64,000 nt of DNA from NCBI GenBank assembly GCA_018432315.1, contig JAHDLB010000001.1, positions 62,001 to 126,000 on the forward strand, given 5' to 3'. Below, piece after piece: positions 26,729 to 35,990 of the stretch. Positions within the stretch are counted from its first letter, which is position 1, and every line of letters begins with the position of its first letter. The notes under the pieces are model-generated. The model saw only the letters and a list, made by a program, of their open reading frames with translations, did not search any database and was not told the DNA's origin. A program made the position numbers and the translations under genes. Origin of the DNA: Anaerolineae bacterium. GTDB lineage: Bacteria > Chloroflexota > Anaerolineae > Aggregatilineales > Aggregatilineaceae.

Positions 26729-28165
26729 ATGACTGCGAAACATGTTATTGCCGTGGACCTGGGCGCGTCGTCCGGGCGTGTGATGAAAGTCGGTTTCGAT
26801 GGCGAGCGGTTCGCGCTGGAGCAGGCGCACCGTTTTACCAACACCCCGGTGACAGTTCACGGGACCATTTACTGGGACGTGCTGCGCATCTGGCACGAGA
26901 TCACCGAGGGCATTCGCGCGGCGGCGGACGGCGCGGCCTCGCTTGCCATCGATTCGTGGGGCGTGGATTTCGCGCTGCTCGACCGCGACGGCGATCTGCT
27001 GGCGAACCCGGTCCACTACCGCGACAGCCGCACCGATGGGATGCCGGAGTGGGTGTTCGAGCGCGTCCCCCGGCGGACCGTGTTCGAGCGTACCGGCATC
27101 CAGATCATGGGCATCAACACGCTGTACCAGCTCGCCAGCCTGGCGGCGGCGAACAGCCCCGCGCTCGGCTGCGCGGAGACCTTCCTCAGCTTCCCCAACC
27201 TGCTGACCTACTGGATGACCGGCGCGCGCGTCTGCGAGTTCACGCACGTCAGCACCATGCAGTGCTACAACCCGGTGGCGGCGGATTGGGACCGCGAAAC
27301 ACTGGCCGCCATCGGCGTCCCGACGCACATCTTCCCGGAGATCGTGCCGCCCGGCACCCGGCTGGGCGAGTTCAAGGGCATCCCCGTGCTGACGCCCGCC
27401 TGTCACGACACCGCCGACGCGGTGGTCGCGGTGCCCACCACCACGGAGAATTACGCCTATCTGAGCAGCGGCACGTGGAGCCTGATCGGCCTGGAAGTGA
27501 CCGAGCCGGTGATCACCGGCGCTGCGTACGAAGCCAACGTGACCAACGAGGGCGGCCTGGGCGGGACGTTCCGCCTGCTGCAAAACGTGATGGGCCTGTG
27601 GCTTCAGCAGGAGTGCCGCAACACCTGGGCGGCGGCGGGCCGGCCCACCACCTACCAGGAGCTGATCCAGGAGGCCGAAGCCGCGCCGCCGTTCCGCTCG
27701 CTGATCGATCCCAACGACGACAGCTTCCTCGCGCCGGGCGACATGCCCGCCCGCATCCGCGCCTACTGCCGCCGGACGGGCCAGCCGGAGCCGGAGACCA
27801 TCGGCCAGACGATTCGCGCCATCTACGAGAGCCTCGCGCTGCGCTACCGGACCGTGCTCGACACGCTGATCGGCCTCACCGGGCGGGTGGTCGACCGGCT
27901 GCACGTCATCGGCGGCGGGTCGCAGAACGGGCTGCTGTGCCAGATGACGGCCAACGCCATCGGGCGGACGGTGATCGCCGGGCCCGCCGAGGCGACCGCG
28001 CTCGGTAACGGCATCGTGCAGTACCTGGCGCTGGGCGACCTGGACTCGCTGCCCCAGGCGCGCGCGCTGCTGAGCCGCACGCTGGACCTGGCGACCTACG
28101 AGCCGCGGGACGTCGCCGCGTGGGACGAGGCTTACGGGCGCTTCCAGGCGATGACTCGCGGGTAG
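26729..28165 (+). CDS. rhaB: L-rhamnulokinase (RhaB)
   Basis: 478 residues from ATG 26729 (GAGAGAGGG upstream; the TTG just before is less likely). FGGY kinase with rhamnulokinase signatures: AVDLGASSGRVM, the HRF motif, AIDSWGVDFALLDRDG, YRDSRTDGM, LSSGTWSLIGLE and GGGSQNGLLCQMTANAIGR. It phosphorylates L-rhamnulose at C1, giving the substrate for the fused aldolase at 12.4-14.4 kb. It is 12 kb away from the rest of the pathway and has its own promoter. Confidence 0.93.
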   Translation: MTAKHVIAVDLGASSGRVMKVGFDGERFALEQAHRFTNTPVTVHGTIYWDVLRIWHEITEGIRAAADGAASLAIDSWGVDFALLDRDGDLLANPVHYRDSRTDGMPEWVFERVPRRTVFERTGIQIMGINTLYQLASLAAANSPALGCAETFLSFPNLLTYWMTGARVCEFTHVSTMQCYNPVAADWDRETLAAIGVPTHIFPEIVPPGTRLGEFKGIPVLTPACHDTADAVVAVPTTTENYAYLSSGTWSLIGLEVTEPVITGAAYEANVTNEGGLGGTFRLLQNVMGLWLQQECRNTWAAAGRPTTYQELIQEAEAAPPFRSLIDPNDDSFLAPGDMPARIRAYCRRTGQPEPETIGQTIRAIYESLALRYRTVLDTLIGLTGRVVDRLHVIGGGSQNGLLCQMTANAIGRTVIAGPAEATALGNGIVQYLALGDLDSLPQARALLSRTLDLATYEPRDVAAWDEAYGRFQAMTRG

Positions 28166-28205
28166 CCGGGCCAGGGCGCGCCCGGCTGGTGAATCGATCG
28201 CGCTG

Positions 28206-28214
28206 TGCTACAAT
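28206..28214 (+). promoter_or_regulatory. Extended -10 promoter of the ArsR gene
   Basis: TGC followed by TACAAT (28209-28214) forms an extended -10 element; the -35 is poor. A similar TACAAT lies at 28672-28677 before the transporter gene. Confidence 0.5.
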
Positions 28215-28262
28215 CTGGCCTATGCGTTTTCGCGAATACGTCAACTGCAACGGACCCGGCCC

Positions 28263-28649
28263 GTGACATCATCCGACCCTCTGCCCAGCCAGCTCGCCCA
28301 GGAACTCGACCTGCTGCACGACCGCGTTTGCCGGGCGATTGGCGATCCCAAGCGCCTGATGATCCTCTACGCTCTGCACGAGCGTCTGCGCTACGTCGTG
28401 GAGCTGGCCGAGGAGCTGGGCTATCCCCAGCCGACCATCTCGCGCCACCTCGCCGCCCTGCACAATGGCGGGCTGGTGGTGAAGGAGCGGCACGGGCAGA
28501 CCGTGATCTACTCCCTGCGCGATGCGCGGATCATCACCGTGCTGGATATCATGCGCGAGATGCTGCGCGACGCGGCGGAGGAAACCGCGCGGATGACCTC
28601 GGCGGGGGCGGATGAGGACGAGGGCGCCGGGCCGGACCCCGCTTCATGA
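28263..28649 (+). CDS. ArsR-family transcriptional regulator
   Basis: 128 residues from GTG 28263. Winged helix (about 20-95): DRVCRAIGDPKRLMILYAL, LVELAEELGYPQPTISRHLAAL-like recognition helix and the wing LVVKERHGQTVIYSL. Only one Cys (in DRVCRA) is present, so the classical ArsR CVC metal site is absent. Acidic tail. Followed 106 bases later by a membrane transporter with its own TACAAT element, which it may control. The inducer is unknown. Confidence 0.82.
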   Translation: MTSSDPLPSQLAQELDLLHDRVCRAIGDPKRLMILYALHERLRYVVELAEELGYPQPTISRHLAALHNGGLVVKERHGQTVIYSLRDARIITVLDIMREMLRDAAEETARMTSAGADEDEGAGPDPAS

Positions 28650-28755
28650 TGCGTCTGCTGTGCGGATGGCGTACAATCTGACCAGCCCTCATCCCTGTCG
28701 TGCGCGGAACGGCGCGGGCTAACGGCAACCGGTTTCCAACGTGTGAGATAACGCA

Positions 28756-30519
28756 GTGGACCAGATCATCGTGTTTGGTACCCTTCTGGGGGCGCTGGCC
28801 CTGTTCGTCAGTGGCCGGCTGCGGTACGACGTCGTCGCCCTGCTGGCGCTCATGGTCGTGACCATTACCGGCGTCGTCGCCCACGAAGATGCCTTCGCCG
28901 GGTTTGGGCACCCGGCGGTCGTGACGGTGGCGGCGGTCCTGGTGGTGAGCCGGGGCTTGCTGAGCGCCGGCGTGGTGGCCGTGATCTCGCAGCGGCTGTC
29001 ACGGGTTGGGGACAGGCCGGTACTCCAGGTCGCCGTGTTGACGGTCGTGGTGGCGATTAGCTCGGGCTTCATGAACAATGTGGGGGCGCTGGCGCTCCTG
29101 ATGCCGGTGGCGATCCGTATCGCGCGCAAAAACGGCGCGTCGCCGTCCGCCCTGTTGATGCCGCTGGCCTTTGGCTCGCTGCTGGGGGGCATGACGACGC
29201 TGATCGGCACGCCGCCGAATATCATCATCGCGACCTTTCGCGACCAGGTGGCCGGCGAGCCGTTTCGCATGTTCGATTTCACGCGGGTCGGCCTGGGCGT
29301 GGCCGTCGTGGGCGTGCTGTACCTCGTGCTGCTTGGCTGGCGGCTGGTCCCCAGGCGCGAGGGGCAGGGCGCGTCCGGCGACCTGTTCGAGATCGACGAC
29401 TACATCACCGAGGTACGGATCCCCGAAGAGTCGTCCCTGGTGGGCAAGATGATCAACCAGATCAAAAACGATCAGGAGATCGAGATCGTCATCGTGGGGC
29501 TGGTGCGCGGCGAGTTCCGCATGTCGGCGCCTTCCGCCTTGGAGACCATCCACGGCGACGACATCCTGATCATCGAGGCCGACCCCGACGAGTTGGAGGA
29601 ATTCGTGGACAGGCACGGGCTGGAACTGGTCGGCAGCGGCGGGCCGGACAGCCTGAGTTCCAACGAGTTCAGCATCGTCGAGGCGATCGTCACGCCGAAT
29701 TCGCCCATGGTCAACCACAGCCCGCGCACGCTCAATTTGCGCTGGCGCTACGGGATCAACCTGCTGGCGGTGGCCCGCCAGGGCGCGCGCGTCAAGTCCC
29801 GGCTGAGCACCATTCGCTTCAGGCCGGGCGACGTTTTGCTGCTCCAGGCGCGAACCAACACCCTGTTCGACGTGCTGGCGACGCTGGGAAGCCTGCCGCT
29901 GGCCGAGCGCGCGATCAAGCTCGGCAGGCCGCGCCGCCTGGTGCTGCCGCTCGCCATTTTCAGCGCGGCCCTGCTGGTTGCGGCGGTCGGCGTGCTGCCG
30001 ATTGCGGTGGCGATGGTGACGGCGGCGGTGGCGATGCTGGTTCTGGGCATTCTGTCGCTGAAGGAGGCGTATGATAGCATCGACTGGCCGATCATCATCC
30101 TGTTGGGCGCGATGATTCCGGTTGGCGGCGCGCTGGAGACGTCGGGCGGGGCGCAGACGATCGCCGATGCTCTGCTGAACGTTGGCCGCCAGATGCCGCC
30201 CGAAGCGACGTTGGTCCTGATTCTGGTGGGCACCATGTTTTTGTCGGACCTGATCAACAACGCGGCGGCGGCGGTGCTGATGGCGCCCATCGCGATCAAC
30301 GTCTCCCACGGGATGCAGGTGTCGCCGGACGCGTTCCTCATGGCGGTGGCGATCGGGGCCTCGTGCGCATTTCTGACCCCGATCGGGCACCAGTCGAATA
30401 CGCTCGTGATGGGGCCGGGCGGCTATCACTTCGGCGACTACTGGCGCGTCGGCCTTCTTCTCGAGATCATCATCGTGGTCGTCGCCGTCCCGCTGCTCCT
30501 GCTGTTCTGGCCGTTGTAG
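28756..30519 (+). CDS. SLC13-type anion transporter with two TrkA-C domains
   Basis: 587 residues from GTG 28756. About five N-terminal membrane helices (1-205; FGHPAVVTVAAVLVVSRGLL, GTPPNIIIATFRDQ) come first. Two cytosolic TrkA_C (RCK_C) domains follow (about 212-290 and 302-385), then a second membrane half. Both halves carry the DASS/CitMHS-like loops (SGFMNNVGALALLMP and SDLINNAAAAVLMAPIAI) expected for inverted repeats. Such proteins move sulfate, dicarboxylates or related anions, often with sodium; the substrate here cannot be read from sequence. Preceded by an ArsR regulator. Confidence 0.85.
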   Translation: MDQIIVFGTLLGALALFVSGRLRYDVVALLALMVVTITGVVAHEDAFAGFGHPAVVTVAAVLVVSRGLLSAGVVAVISQRLSRVGDRPVLQVAVLTVVVAISSGFMNNVGALALLMPVAIRIARKNGASPSALLMPLAFGSLLGGMTTLIGTPPNIIIATFRDQVAGEPFRMFDFTRVGLGVAVVGVLYLVLLGWRLVPRREGQGASGDLFEIDDYITEVRIPEESSLVGKMINQIKNDQEIEIVIVGLVRGEFRMSAPSALETIHGDDILIIEADPDELEEFVDRHGLELVGSGGPDSLSSNEFSIVEAIVTPNSPMVNHSPRTLNLRWRYGINLLAVARQGARVKSRLSTIRFRPGDVLLLQARTNTLFDVLATLGSLPLAERAIKLGRPRRLVLPLAIFSAALLVAAVGVLPIAVAMVTAAVAMLVLGILSLKEAYDSIDWPIIILLGAMIPVGGALETSGGAQTIADALLNVGRQMPPEATLVLILVGTMFLSDLINNAAAAVLMAPIAINVSHGMQVSPDAFLMAVAIGASCAFLTPIGHQSNTLVMGPGGYHFGDYWRVGLLLEIIIVVVAVPLLLLFWPL

Positions 30520-30535
30520 CGAGCATCCGGCCCGG

Positions 30536-33172
30536 CTAGGGACTGCGCTCCTCCAGCGTCAGCACGTCGAAGAAGTTCGCGGTGACCCGCCATTCCGGCG
30601 CGTCCGCATCGGGCACGAACGTGGTGAAGGCCGGGATCGGCCCCGCCTGGGTGTGATAGCGCTCGCGGCCCGTCCAGAAATTGCGATCCGCCCACGTGGC
30701 GTTATAGCGCGCGCCGGGGCCGGGCTGCGGATTCCACAGCAGGACGTGCGGCGTCTCGAACGGGGCGCCGACGCGGTGCAGCCCCGCGCCGGTGATGGTT
30801 TCGATCAGCGCGCGCTGCTGGGAAGGCGTCATGTGCAGCGCGTAATCGGCCAGCGCGCCGGGGTCCGCGCGGAAGTCGTCCAGCCGCTCGATCAGCACGG
30901 ACTTGAGCGGCGTCGGCATCCTGAACGCGCGCAGCATTCCGCCCACCCGCTCGGTGGTCCGGTCGCGCCGGGCGCGCAGCTCGCCGTCCGCCGCGGACAG
31001 GGCCAGCCGGGCGCTCGCGGTGACCGGCAGCGGGTCCAACTCGACGATCCAGGTGTCCGCCGCCGGGTCATACGCCGCGCGGTGCAGCTGGTCGACGGTC
31101 AGCGAGGCGTCGCCGCGCACGCCGTGCACGTACAGCCGCCAGCGCCGCCGCGCCGGGATCAGCGACCGGTCGCCCGCCGCCGCGCCGATGGTGATCGCCA
31201 TGCGGCCCGGTTTCCACGCCTGGGCGATCTCCGTCCGGCAGATCGCGCCGCTCTGGTAGGCGGTCGAGACGCCGTCGTCCTCGTAGAGGGTGAAGCGGTT
31301 GTCCGCCCCGGCAAAGACGTGCACGTCCAGCTCGGCGGGGTTGTCCACGCCGCCCCAGCCGGTCCGCGGGGCGAGGGGCACGATCGCGCCCGCCCGCGCG
31401 AAAACGGGCGTCTCGTCCAGGCGGCCATAGACGGCGCGCCACCCGGCAGGGACGGACTCGCCGGTGAAGAAATCGTACCAGTCGCCGTCCGGCAGCCAGA
31501 CCACCTGGCGGCTCAGGCCCGTGCCCGGGTCGCGCGGCGTGGTGAACGGCGCGGCGATCAACTCGCTGCCGAAAGCGTACTGCTGGGGACACAGGTAGGC
31601 TTCTTCGGCGCGCGGGTGCAGGTGGTACATCGGGCGGATCGGCGGGACGTTCGCGGCGTGTGCCCGCCACGCTATCGTGTACAGGTACGGGATCAACCGG
31701 TGGCGAAGCTGCATCGCTTCGCGCGCCACGCGCAGCACTTCGGCGTCGTCCCAGCCCCAGGGCCGCCGCTCGTGGAAGGCGTTGTTCCCGCTGTGAAGCC
31801 GCAGGATCGGGCTGAAGACGCCGTACTGCACCCAGCGGGCGTACAGCTCCGGCTCCTCGACCCCGCCCGCGTGCCCGCCGATGTCGTGGCTCCACCAGCC
31901 ATAGGCCACGTTGGCCGCCGTCGCGGTGAAATGGGGCTGGAACTGGAGATTGGCCCAGGTGACCCACGTGTCGCCGGAAAAGCCGATCGGGTAGCGGTGG
32001 TTGCCCAGGCCGCCCCAGCGCGAAAAGATGAAGGGGCGCTTGTGCCCGTCGCGGCCCAGGTCCAGGAAGTGCAGGTGATTCAGCCACCACAGCGGGTCGA
32101 GTCCGTCCAGGCGCGATCGGTCGCCCTGCTGCCAGTCCAGCCACCAGAAATCGACGCCATCCGCTTCCTGCGGGTGGTGGAGCACCTCGAAGTAGGCCGC
32201 AGCGAAGGGCGGGTCGGTCAGGTCGTGGGGCACCGGCTCGCCGCTCGCCGGGTCGATGCCCATCCGGCGGGCCATCGCCGGGTACGCGTCCTCGTGGGGG
32301 TGGATACCGTCCGCCGGGTGCAGGTTGAGCGCGGTGCGCAGCCCCTGCTCGTGCAGGAAGGCCAGGAAGCCGCGCGGGTCCGGGAACAGGTCGCGGTTCC
32401 AGGTGTAGCCGGTCCAGCCGGAGCTGGCGTTGCCGGTCTGCGTGATGTGCCAGTCCATGTCGATGATGCACACCGACAGTGGGATCGCGTGCGCCTCGAA
32501 GTCGCGGATGAGGGCGGTCAGCTCGTCCTGGGAATAGGCCCAGTAGCGGCTCCACCAGTTGCCCAGCGCCCAGCGGGGCACCATCGGCACCGGCCCGGCG
32601 ATCCGGCAGAAATCGTCCAGCACCGCCTGGTAGTCGTCCCCATACGCGAAGAAATACAGGTCGAGCGCGCCCGGCGCGGCCCCGCGTGGGGCGATCCAGC
32701 CGTTGGCGTCGAGCACCGGCGAGGCGGAATCATCGACCAGCGTCCAGCCCGCGCGCGCAATCAGGCCCGGCTCCAGCGGGACCGGCCCGTCGGCTTCGTC
32801 CAGCGTGCGGGCGGTGCCGCCCAGGTTGCTGCCGGCGGGGTCGCCAAAGGACCACACCGCGCCGTTGGCCTTGACCGTCACCTTCAGGCTGTCCGGCGTG
32901 AAGCCCTCCGCGGTCGTGTCGTAGGTGAGCATGAGGGCGGGCGTGTCGATCGTGAGCACGCCGTCCGCGGTCGTGGCCGTGAAGTCGGGCACCGGCTGGC
33001 GGCGGAACCAGATCGCCTGGCTGGCGCGGTCCTCGAAGGCGCCGTCGGGGCTGGCTTCCATGCGGACCAGCCGCGGCGTGAGCACGGTGAACCGGGCGCG
33101 CGGCGCGTGAATCACAGCCGCCGGGTCGGCGGTCGGCTCGGTATGCGGTTTGAGGTGGGGCAGCGGGGCCAT
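30536..33172 (-). CDS. Glycoside hydrolase family 31 protein
   Basis: 878 residues from ATG 33172 (GGGAG five bases upstream). N-terminal beta-sandwich (about 20-190), then the GH31 barrel with nucleophile D346 in FWWLDWQQGD and acid/base D430 in WWSHDIGGH. IIDMDWHIT, GFSGDTWVTW and LHSGNNAFHERRPW are further GH31 marks. C-terminal beta domains (about 580-760) and an extra 100-residue segment of unknown role follow. No signal peptide, so intracellular. It hydrolyses alpha-linked sugars (glucose, xylose or galactose type); the specificity is not evident. Divergent from the Hsp70-like gene. Confidence 0.88.
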   Translation of the reverse strand: MAPLPHLKPHTEPTADPAAVIHAPRARFTVLTPRLVRMEASPDGAFEDRASQAIWFRRQPVPDFTATTADGVLTIDTPALMLTYDTTAEGFTPDSLKVTVKANGAVWSFGDPAGSNLGGTARTLDEADGPVPLEPGLIARAGWTLVDDSASPVLDANGWIAPRGAAPGALDLYFFAYGDDYQAVLDDFCRIAGPVPMVPRWALGNWWSRYWAYSQDELTALIRDFEAHAIPLSVCIIDMDWHITQTGNASSGWTGYTWNRDLFPDPRGFLAFLHEQGLRTALNLHPADGIHPHEDAYPAMARRMGIDPASGEPVPHDLTDPPFAAAYFEVLHHPQEADGVDFWWLDWQQGDRSRLDGLDPLWWLNHLHFLDLGRDGHKRPFIFSRWGGLGNHRYPIGFSGDTWVTWANLQFQPHFTATAANVAYGWWSHDIGGHAGGVEEPELYARWVQYGVFSPILRLHSGNNAFHERRPWGWDDAEVLRVAREAMQLRHRLIPYLYTIAWRAHAANVPPIRPMYHLHPRAEEAYLCPQQYAFGSELIAAPFTTPRDPGTGLSRQVVWLPDGDWYDFFTGESVPAGWRAVYGRLDETPVFARAGAIVPLAPRTGWGGVDNPAELDVHVFAGADNRFTLYEDDGVSTAYQSGAICRTEIAQAWKPGRMAITIGAAAGDRSLIPARRRWRLYVHGVRGDASLTVDQLHRAAYDPAADTWIVELDPLPVTASARLALSAADGELRARRDRTTERVGGMLRAFRMPTPLKSVLIERLDDFRADPGALADYALHMTPSQQRALIETITGAGLHRVGAPFETPHVLLWNPQPGPGARYNATWADRNFWTGRERYHTQAGPIPAFTTFVPDADAPEWRVTANFFDVLTLEERSP

Positions 33173-33476
33173 AGGACTCCCATCGTCGTGAGCGAGATCC
33201 GGCGCAGGCGTCCGCGCGGGACGCTGAGCCGCCCATTCTAGCGCGTTCTGTCCAGAATTCACCCTGTATTTCCGGCGCGGGCTTGTGTAGAATGGGCGGT
33301 TCGTTCGATTTGCGCGGCGCGCCGTCCCACGGCGCGACTCACCCGTCAACCCGTCCGATAACGCCACCGTTTGCCGGTAGCAGACCGGCGCCCCACCGCC
33401 TCAGCGGGTGCCGTCTGCGCTCGTCCAGTCAGCGACCTAGTGACATCTTGTTTCCGCTCACAGAGAGGACCTGACC
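33173..33476. promoter_or_regulatory. Divergent intergenic region
   Basis: 304 bases between the GH31 and Hsp70-like genes. A TAGAAT -10 with upstream TG lies at 33288-33293 (rightward) and another TAGAAT (leftward) near 33239. An inverted repeat GCCGGT-N5-ACCGGC at 33373-33389 lies in the rightward leader. No gene is seen. Confidence 0.4.
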
Positions 33477-35909
33477 ATGATTGTCGGCATGGACTTCGGC
33501 ACGACGAACTCCGGTATGGCCGCCTACGATGGGCGCGATCTGCGCCTGCTCCCGATCGATCCGTCGAGCCCCAATCCCCACGTCGCCCGCACGGCGCTGT
33601 ACGTCACCAACCAGAAGCGCGTCTACGTGGGGCGCGGCGCGGTGGAAACCTACTACGAGCAGAATCTCAACCGCAAAGTGCGCTTCGAGCGGGTGTGGGT
33701 CGGCGAAGTGGTGATGAGCTTCGCCGAGCTGCCCGACTGGGTGCGCGACGTCTACATCGACAAAGACGTGCTCTCGCCGGGCCGCCTGTTCCTGTCGTTC
33801 AAAACCGGGCTGTCGTCGCCCAGCTACGTCGGGACGACGGTCGGCAGCGAGTTCTACTTCATCGAGGACATCGTCGCGCTGTACCTGTACGTGGCCCGGC
33901 GGCGGGCCGAGCGCCTGCTGGGCCAGGACGTGACGCGGATCGTCCTGGGGCGGCCCGTGCGCTTTTCGACCGACCCGCAGATGGACGCGCTGGCCCAGGG
34001 GCGGCTGCTGCGGGCGGCCTTTCGCGCCGGGTACGAGGAGGTGTTCCTCCAGCCGGAGCCGATCGCGGCGGCCTATTTCTACGAGACGACCATCCACCGC
34101 CCGGAGAACGTGCTCATCTTCGACTTCGGCGGCGGCACGCTCGACATCAGCATCGCGCGCCTGGGCGAGCCGGGCCGCCGCGCCATCCTGGCGACGGGCG
34201 GCATCCCGGTCGCCGGCGACGTGTTCGACCGGAAGCTGGTGCGCGCCCGGCTCCCGCGACACTTCGGCGAGGGCACGACTTACCGCGCCGCCGATGGCGC
34301 AACGCGCCCGGTGCCGGGCCACTATTTCGACGCGTTCTCGCACTGGCAGAACATGCTGGAGCTCAACACGGCGCACGAGCTGGACACGCTCGACCGCATC
34401 GCCGAGTCGGCGAGCCACCGGCGGCGCATTCGCGCGCTCATCGGCCTGATCTCCAGCAGCTATGGGCTGAAGATGTTCGACGAGGTGGAACGCGTCAAGC
34501 GCGAGCTGTCGGGCGCGCGCAGCGGGCTGATCCGGCTGGCGGGGCCGGGCTTCGACGTGACGCAGCTCGTCACGCGGGCCGAGTTCGAACGGCTGATCGA
34601 GGCGGACCGCGCCGCCATCGCCGCGCTGGTCGATGACGTGCTGCGCGGGGCCCAACTGCGCCCCGGCCAGATCGACGCCGTGATCCGCACCGGCGGCTCG
34701 TCGCAGATTCCCGCCTTCATCGAGCTGCTGCACGAGCGCTTCGGGCCGGAGCGCGTGCGCAGCATCGACACGTTCAGCAGCGTGACGTCCGGCCTGGGCG
34801 TCATCGGCCACCACATCGAGCGCGGCGACGTGGACGTGACTCCGCACCGCCCGGCGGAGGGCGCGGCTGGCGAGGGCGGGCGCTTCCGCGAGCAGGCGGA
34901 CCGGCCCACCGCTGCGCCCGCCGTCAACCTGGCCGTGGTCAAGAAGGTCGTCGATGTGCAGGAGAACGAGGCCGGCGAAGACGCGCCGCGCCTGGGGCTG
35001 GTGGCGCTGGTCGAGGGCGAGCCGCGCGCGGTCCTGTTCCGCGACGAGGGGATCGCCCGGCTGGACGGCACGCCGCTGGCCGGGATGGCGCCGGACGCGG
35101 TGATAGTCGCGCCCGCCAACGAGCGCGTGCTGCTGATGACGTCCGAATACCGGTTCCTGCTCAAGACGGTGAGCGAATTGGCCGACATGACGGCGATCGG
35201 GCTGCGGCTGGCCGATACCGACACGCTGTACATCGACCGGTTCGGCGCGGAGACGGTCGTGGCGCTGGCGCGGTGGTCCGCGCTGCAAGCGGCGCCCGCG
35301 CTGGTCTTCGTGTCGGACGCGGGTTACGGGCGGCGGCTGCGCGCCGAGACAGTGCTCCCCCGCTTCGAGGAGGTCGAGCCGTTTCGCCTGGAACGGCTGC
35401 CGGGGGACCCGGCGGGGCTGGTCCCGGCTGGCGCGGGTGAGGCGCTGGTGCTGGCGAGCAGCGCCGGGAACGTTCTGCGCCTGGATCCGGACGCGGTCGA
35501 CCTGGTCGAGAGCCGCCTGATGCGTGTTTCGAACGGCGGGCGCGTGATCGGCGCGGGGTGCGCGGGCGAGGGTGCCGTGCTGGTAGTGGCGAACGGCAAG
35601 GGGCGCGGCAGGCGCGTGCGGGTCGGCGCGCTGCCGGAAGGGACGCCGGGCGCTGCCGGGCAGCGCGTACTGGCGCGGGACCTGCGCGGGGTGGCGCTCG
35701 CGCAGCCGGGGGCGGCGGTGTGGGCGATCACCTCGCGGCGGCTCGTTCGCCTGGACCTCGATGGCCTGTGGGGCGGGGCGGAGAACGGCGCGGGCCAGCG
35801 CGCCCTGCTGCGGCTGGCGAAAGGCGAAACGCTGGCCGGGCTGGCCGCGCTCGCGCCGGGCGAGGGGCCGGTCGAGCCGGTGACCGGGCGGGACGGCGCC
35901 CGCGCGTGA
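33477..35909 (+). CDS. Hsp70-like ATPase fused to a GyrA-C-terminal-like beta-propeller
   Basis: 810 residues, AGAGGACC before the ATG. Residues 1-470 are an actin/Hsp70 ATPase, closest in pattern to YegD-type proteins: VGMDFGTTNSGMAAYD (phosphate 1), LIFDFGGGTLDISIARLG (phosphate 2), AVIRTGGSSQIPAFI (adenosine). The Hsp70 substrate-binding domain is absent. After a linker, residues about 500-790 contain five or six units patterned like DNA gyrase A C-terminal blades, such as RVLLMTSEYRFLLKTVSEL, FVSDAGYGRRLRAE, VLASSAGNVLRL and VVANGKGRGRRVRVGALPEG followed by TPGAAGQRV. The last resembles the E. coli GyrA blade with LPEATRGARG. Function unknown; DNA-linked chaperone-like action is speculation. 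Confidence 0.75.
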   Translation: MIVGMDFGTTNSGMAAYDGRDLRLLPIDPSSPNPHVARTALYVTNQKRVYVGRGAVETYYEQNLNRKVRFERVWVGEVVMSFAELPDWVRDVYIDKDVLSPGRLFLSFKTGLSSPSYVGTTVGSEFYFIEDIVALYLYVARRRAERLLGQDVTRIVLGRPVRFSTDPQMDALAQGRLLRAAFRAGYEEVFLQPEPIAAAYFYETTIHRPENVLIFDFGGGTLDISIARLGEPGRRAILATGGIPVAGDVFDRKLVRARLPRHFGEGTTYRAADGATRPVPGHYFDAFSHWQNMLELNTAHELDTLDRIAESASHRRRIRALIGLISSSYGLKMFDEVERVKRELSGARSGLIRLAGPGFDVTQLVTRAEFERLIEADRAAIAALVDDVLRGAQLRPGQIDAVIRTGGSSQIPAFIELLHERFGPERVRSIDTFSSVTSGLGVIGHHIERGDVDVTPHRPAEGAAGEGGRFREQADRPTAAPAVNLAVVKKVVDVQENEAGEDAPRLGLVALVEGEPRAVLFRDEGIARLDGTPLAGMAPDAVIVAPANERVLLMTSEYRFLLKTVSELADMTAIGLRLADTDTLYIDRFGAETVVALARWSALQAAPALVFVSDAGYGRRLRAETVLPRFEEVEPFRLERLPGDPAGLVPAGAGEALVLASSAGNVLRLDPDAVDLVESRLMRVSNGGRVIGAGCAGEGAVLVVANGKGRGRRVRVGALPEGTPGAAGQRVLARDLRGVALAQPGAAVWAITSRRLVRLDLDGLWGGAENGAGQRALLRLAKGETLAGLAALAPGEGPVEPVTGRDGARA

Positions 35910-35925
35910 CCGGGGCCCCCTGAAA

Positions 35926-35965
35926 AACGCGCCCCCCGCCGATCGGACGACCGGCGAGGGGCGTT
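35926..35965. terminator. Terminator between convergent genes
   Basis: AACGC/GCGTT, CCC/GGG and CGCCG/CGGCG helices stack into one long hairpin with small bulges, preceded by AAAAA, which reads as T5 on the - strand. It serves the Hsp70-like gene and the Gmad2/LysM gene. Confidence 0.65.
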
Positions 35966-35990
35966 GTGATTCTCTGCGGGCTGGCCGGTC

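Noticed and set aside
30653-33241. An 862-codon rightward open frame opposite the GH31 gene
   Set aside because: It has shadow-type composition and contradicts the GH31 catalytic motifs on the other strand.
33429-35288. A 619-codon leftward frame opposite the Hsp70-like gene
   Set aside because: Antisense shadow; the Hsp70 nucleotide motifs fix the coding strand.
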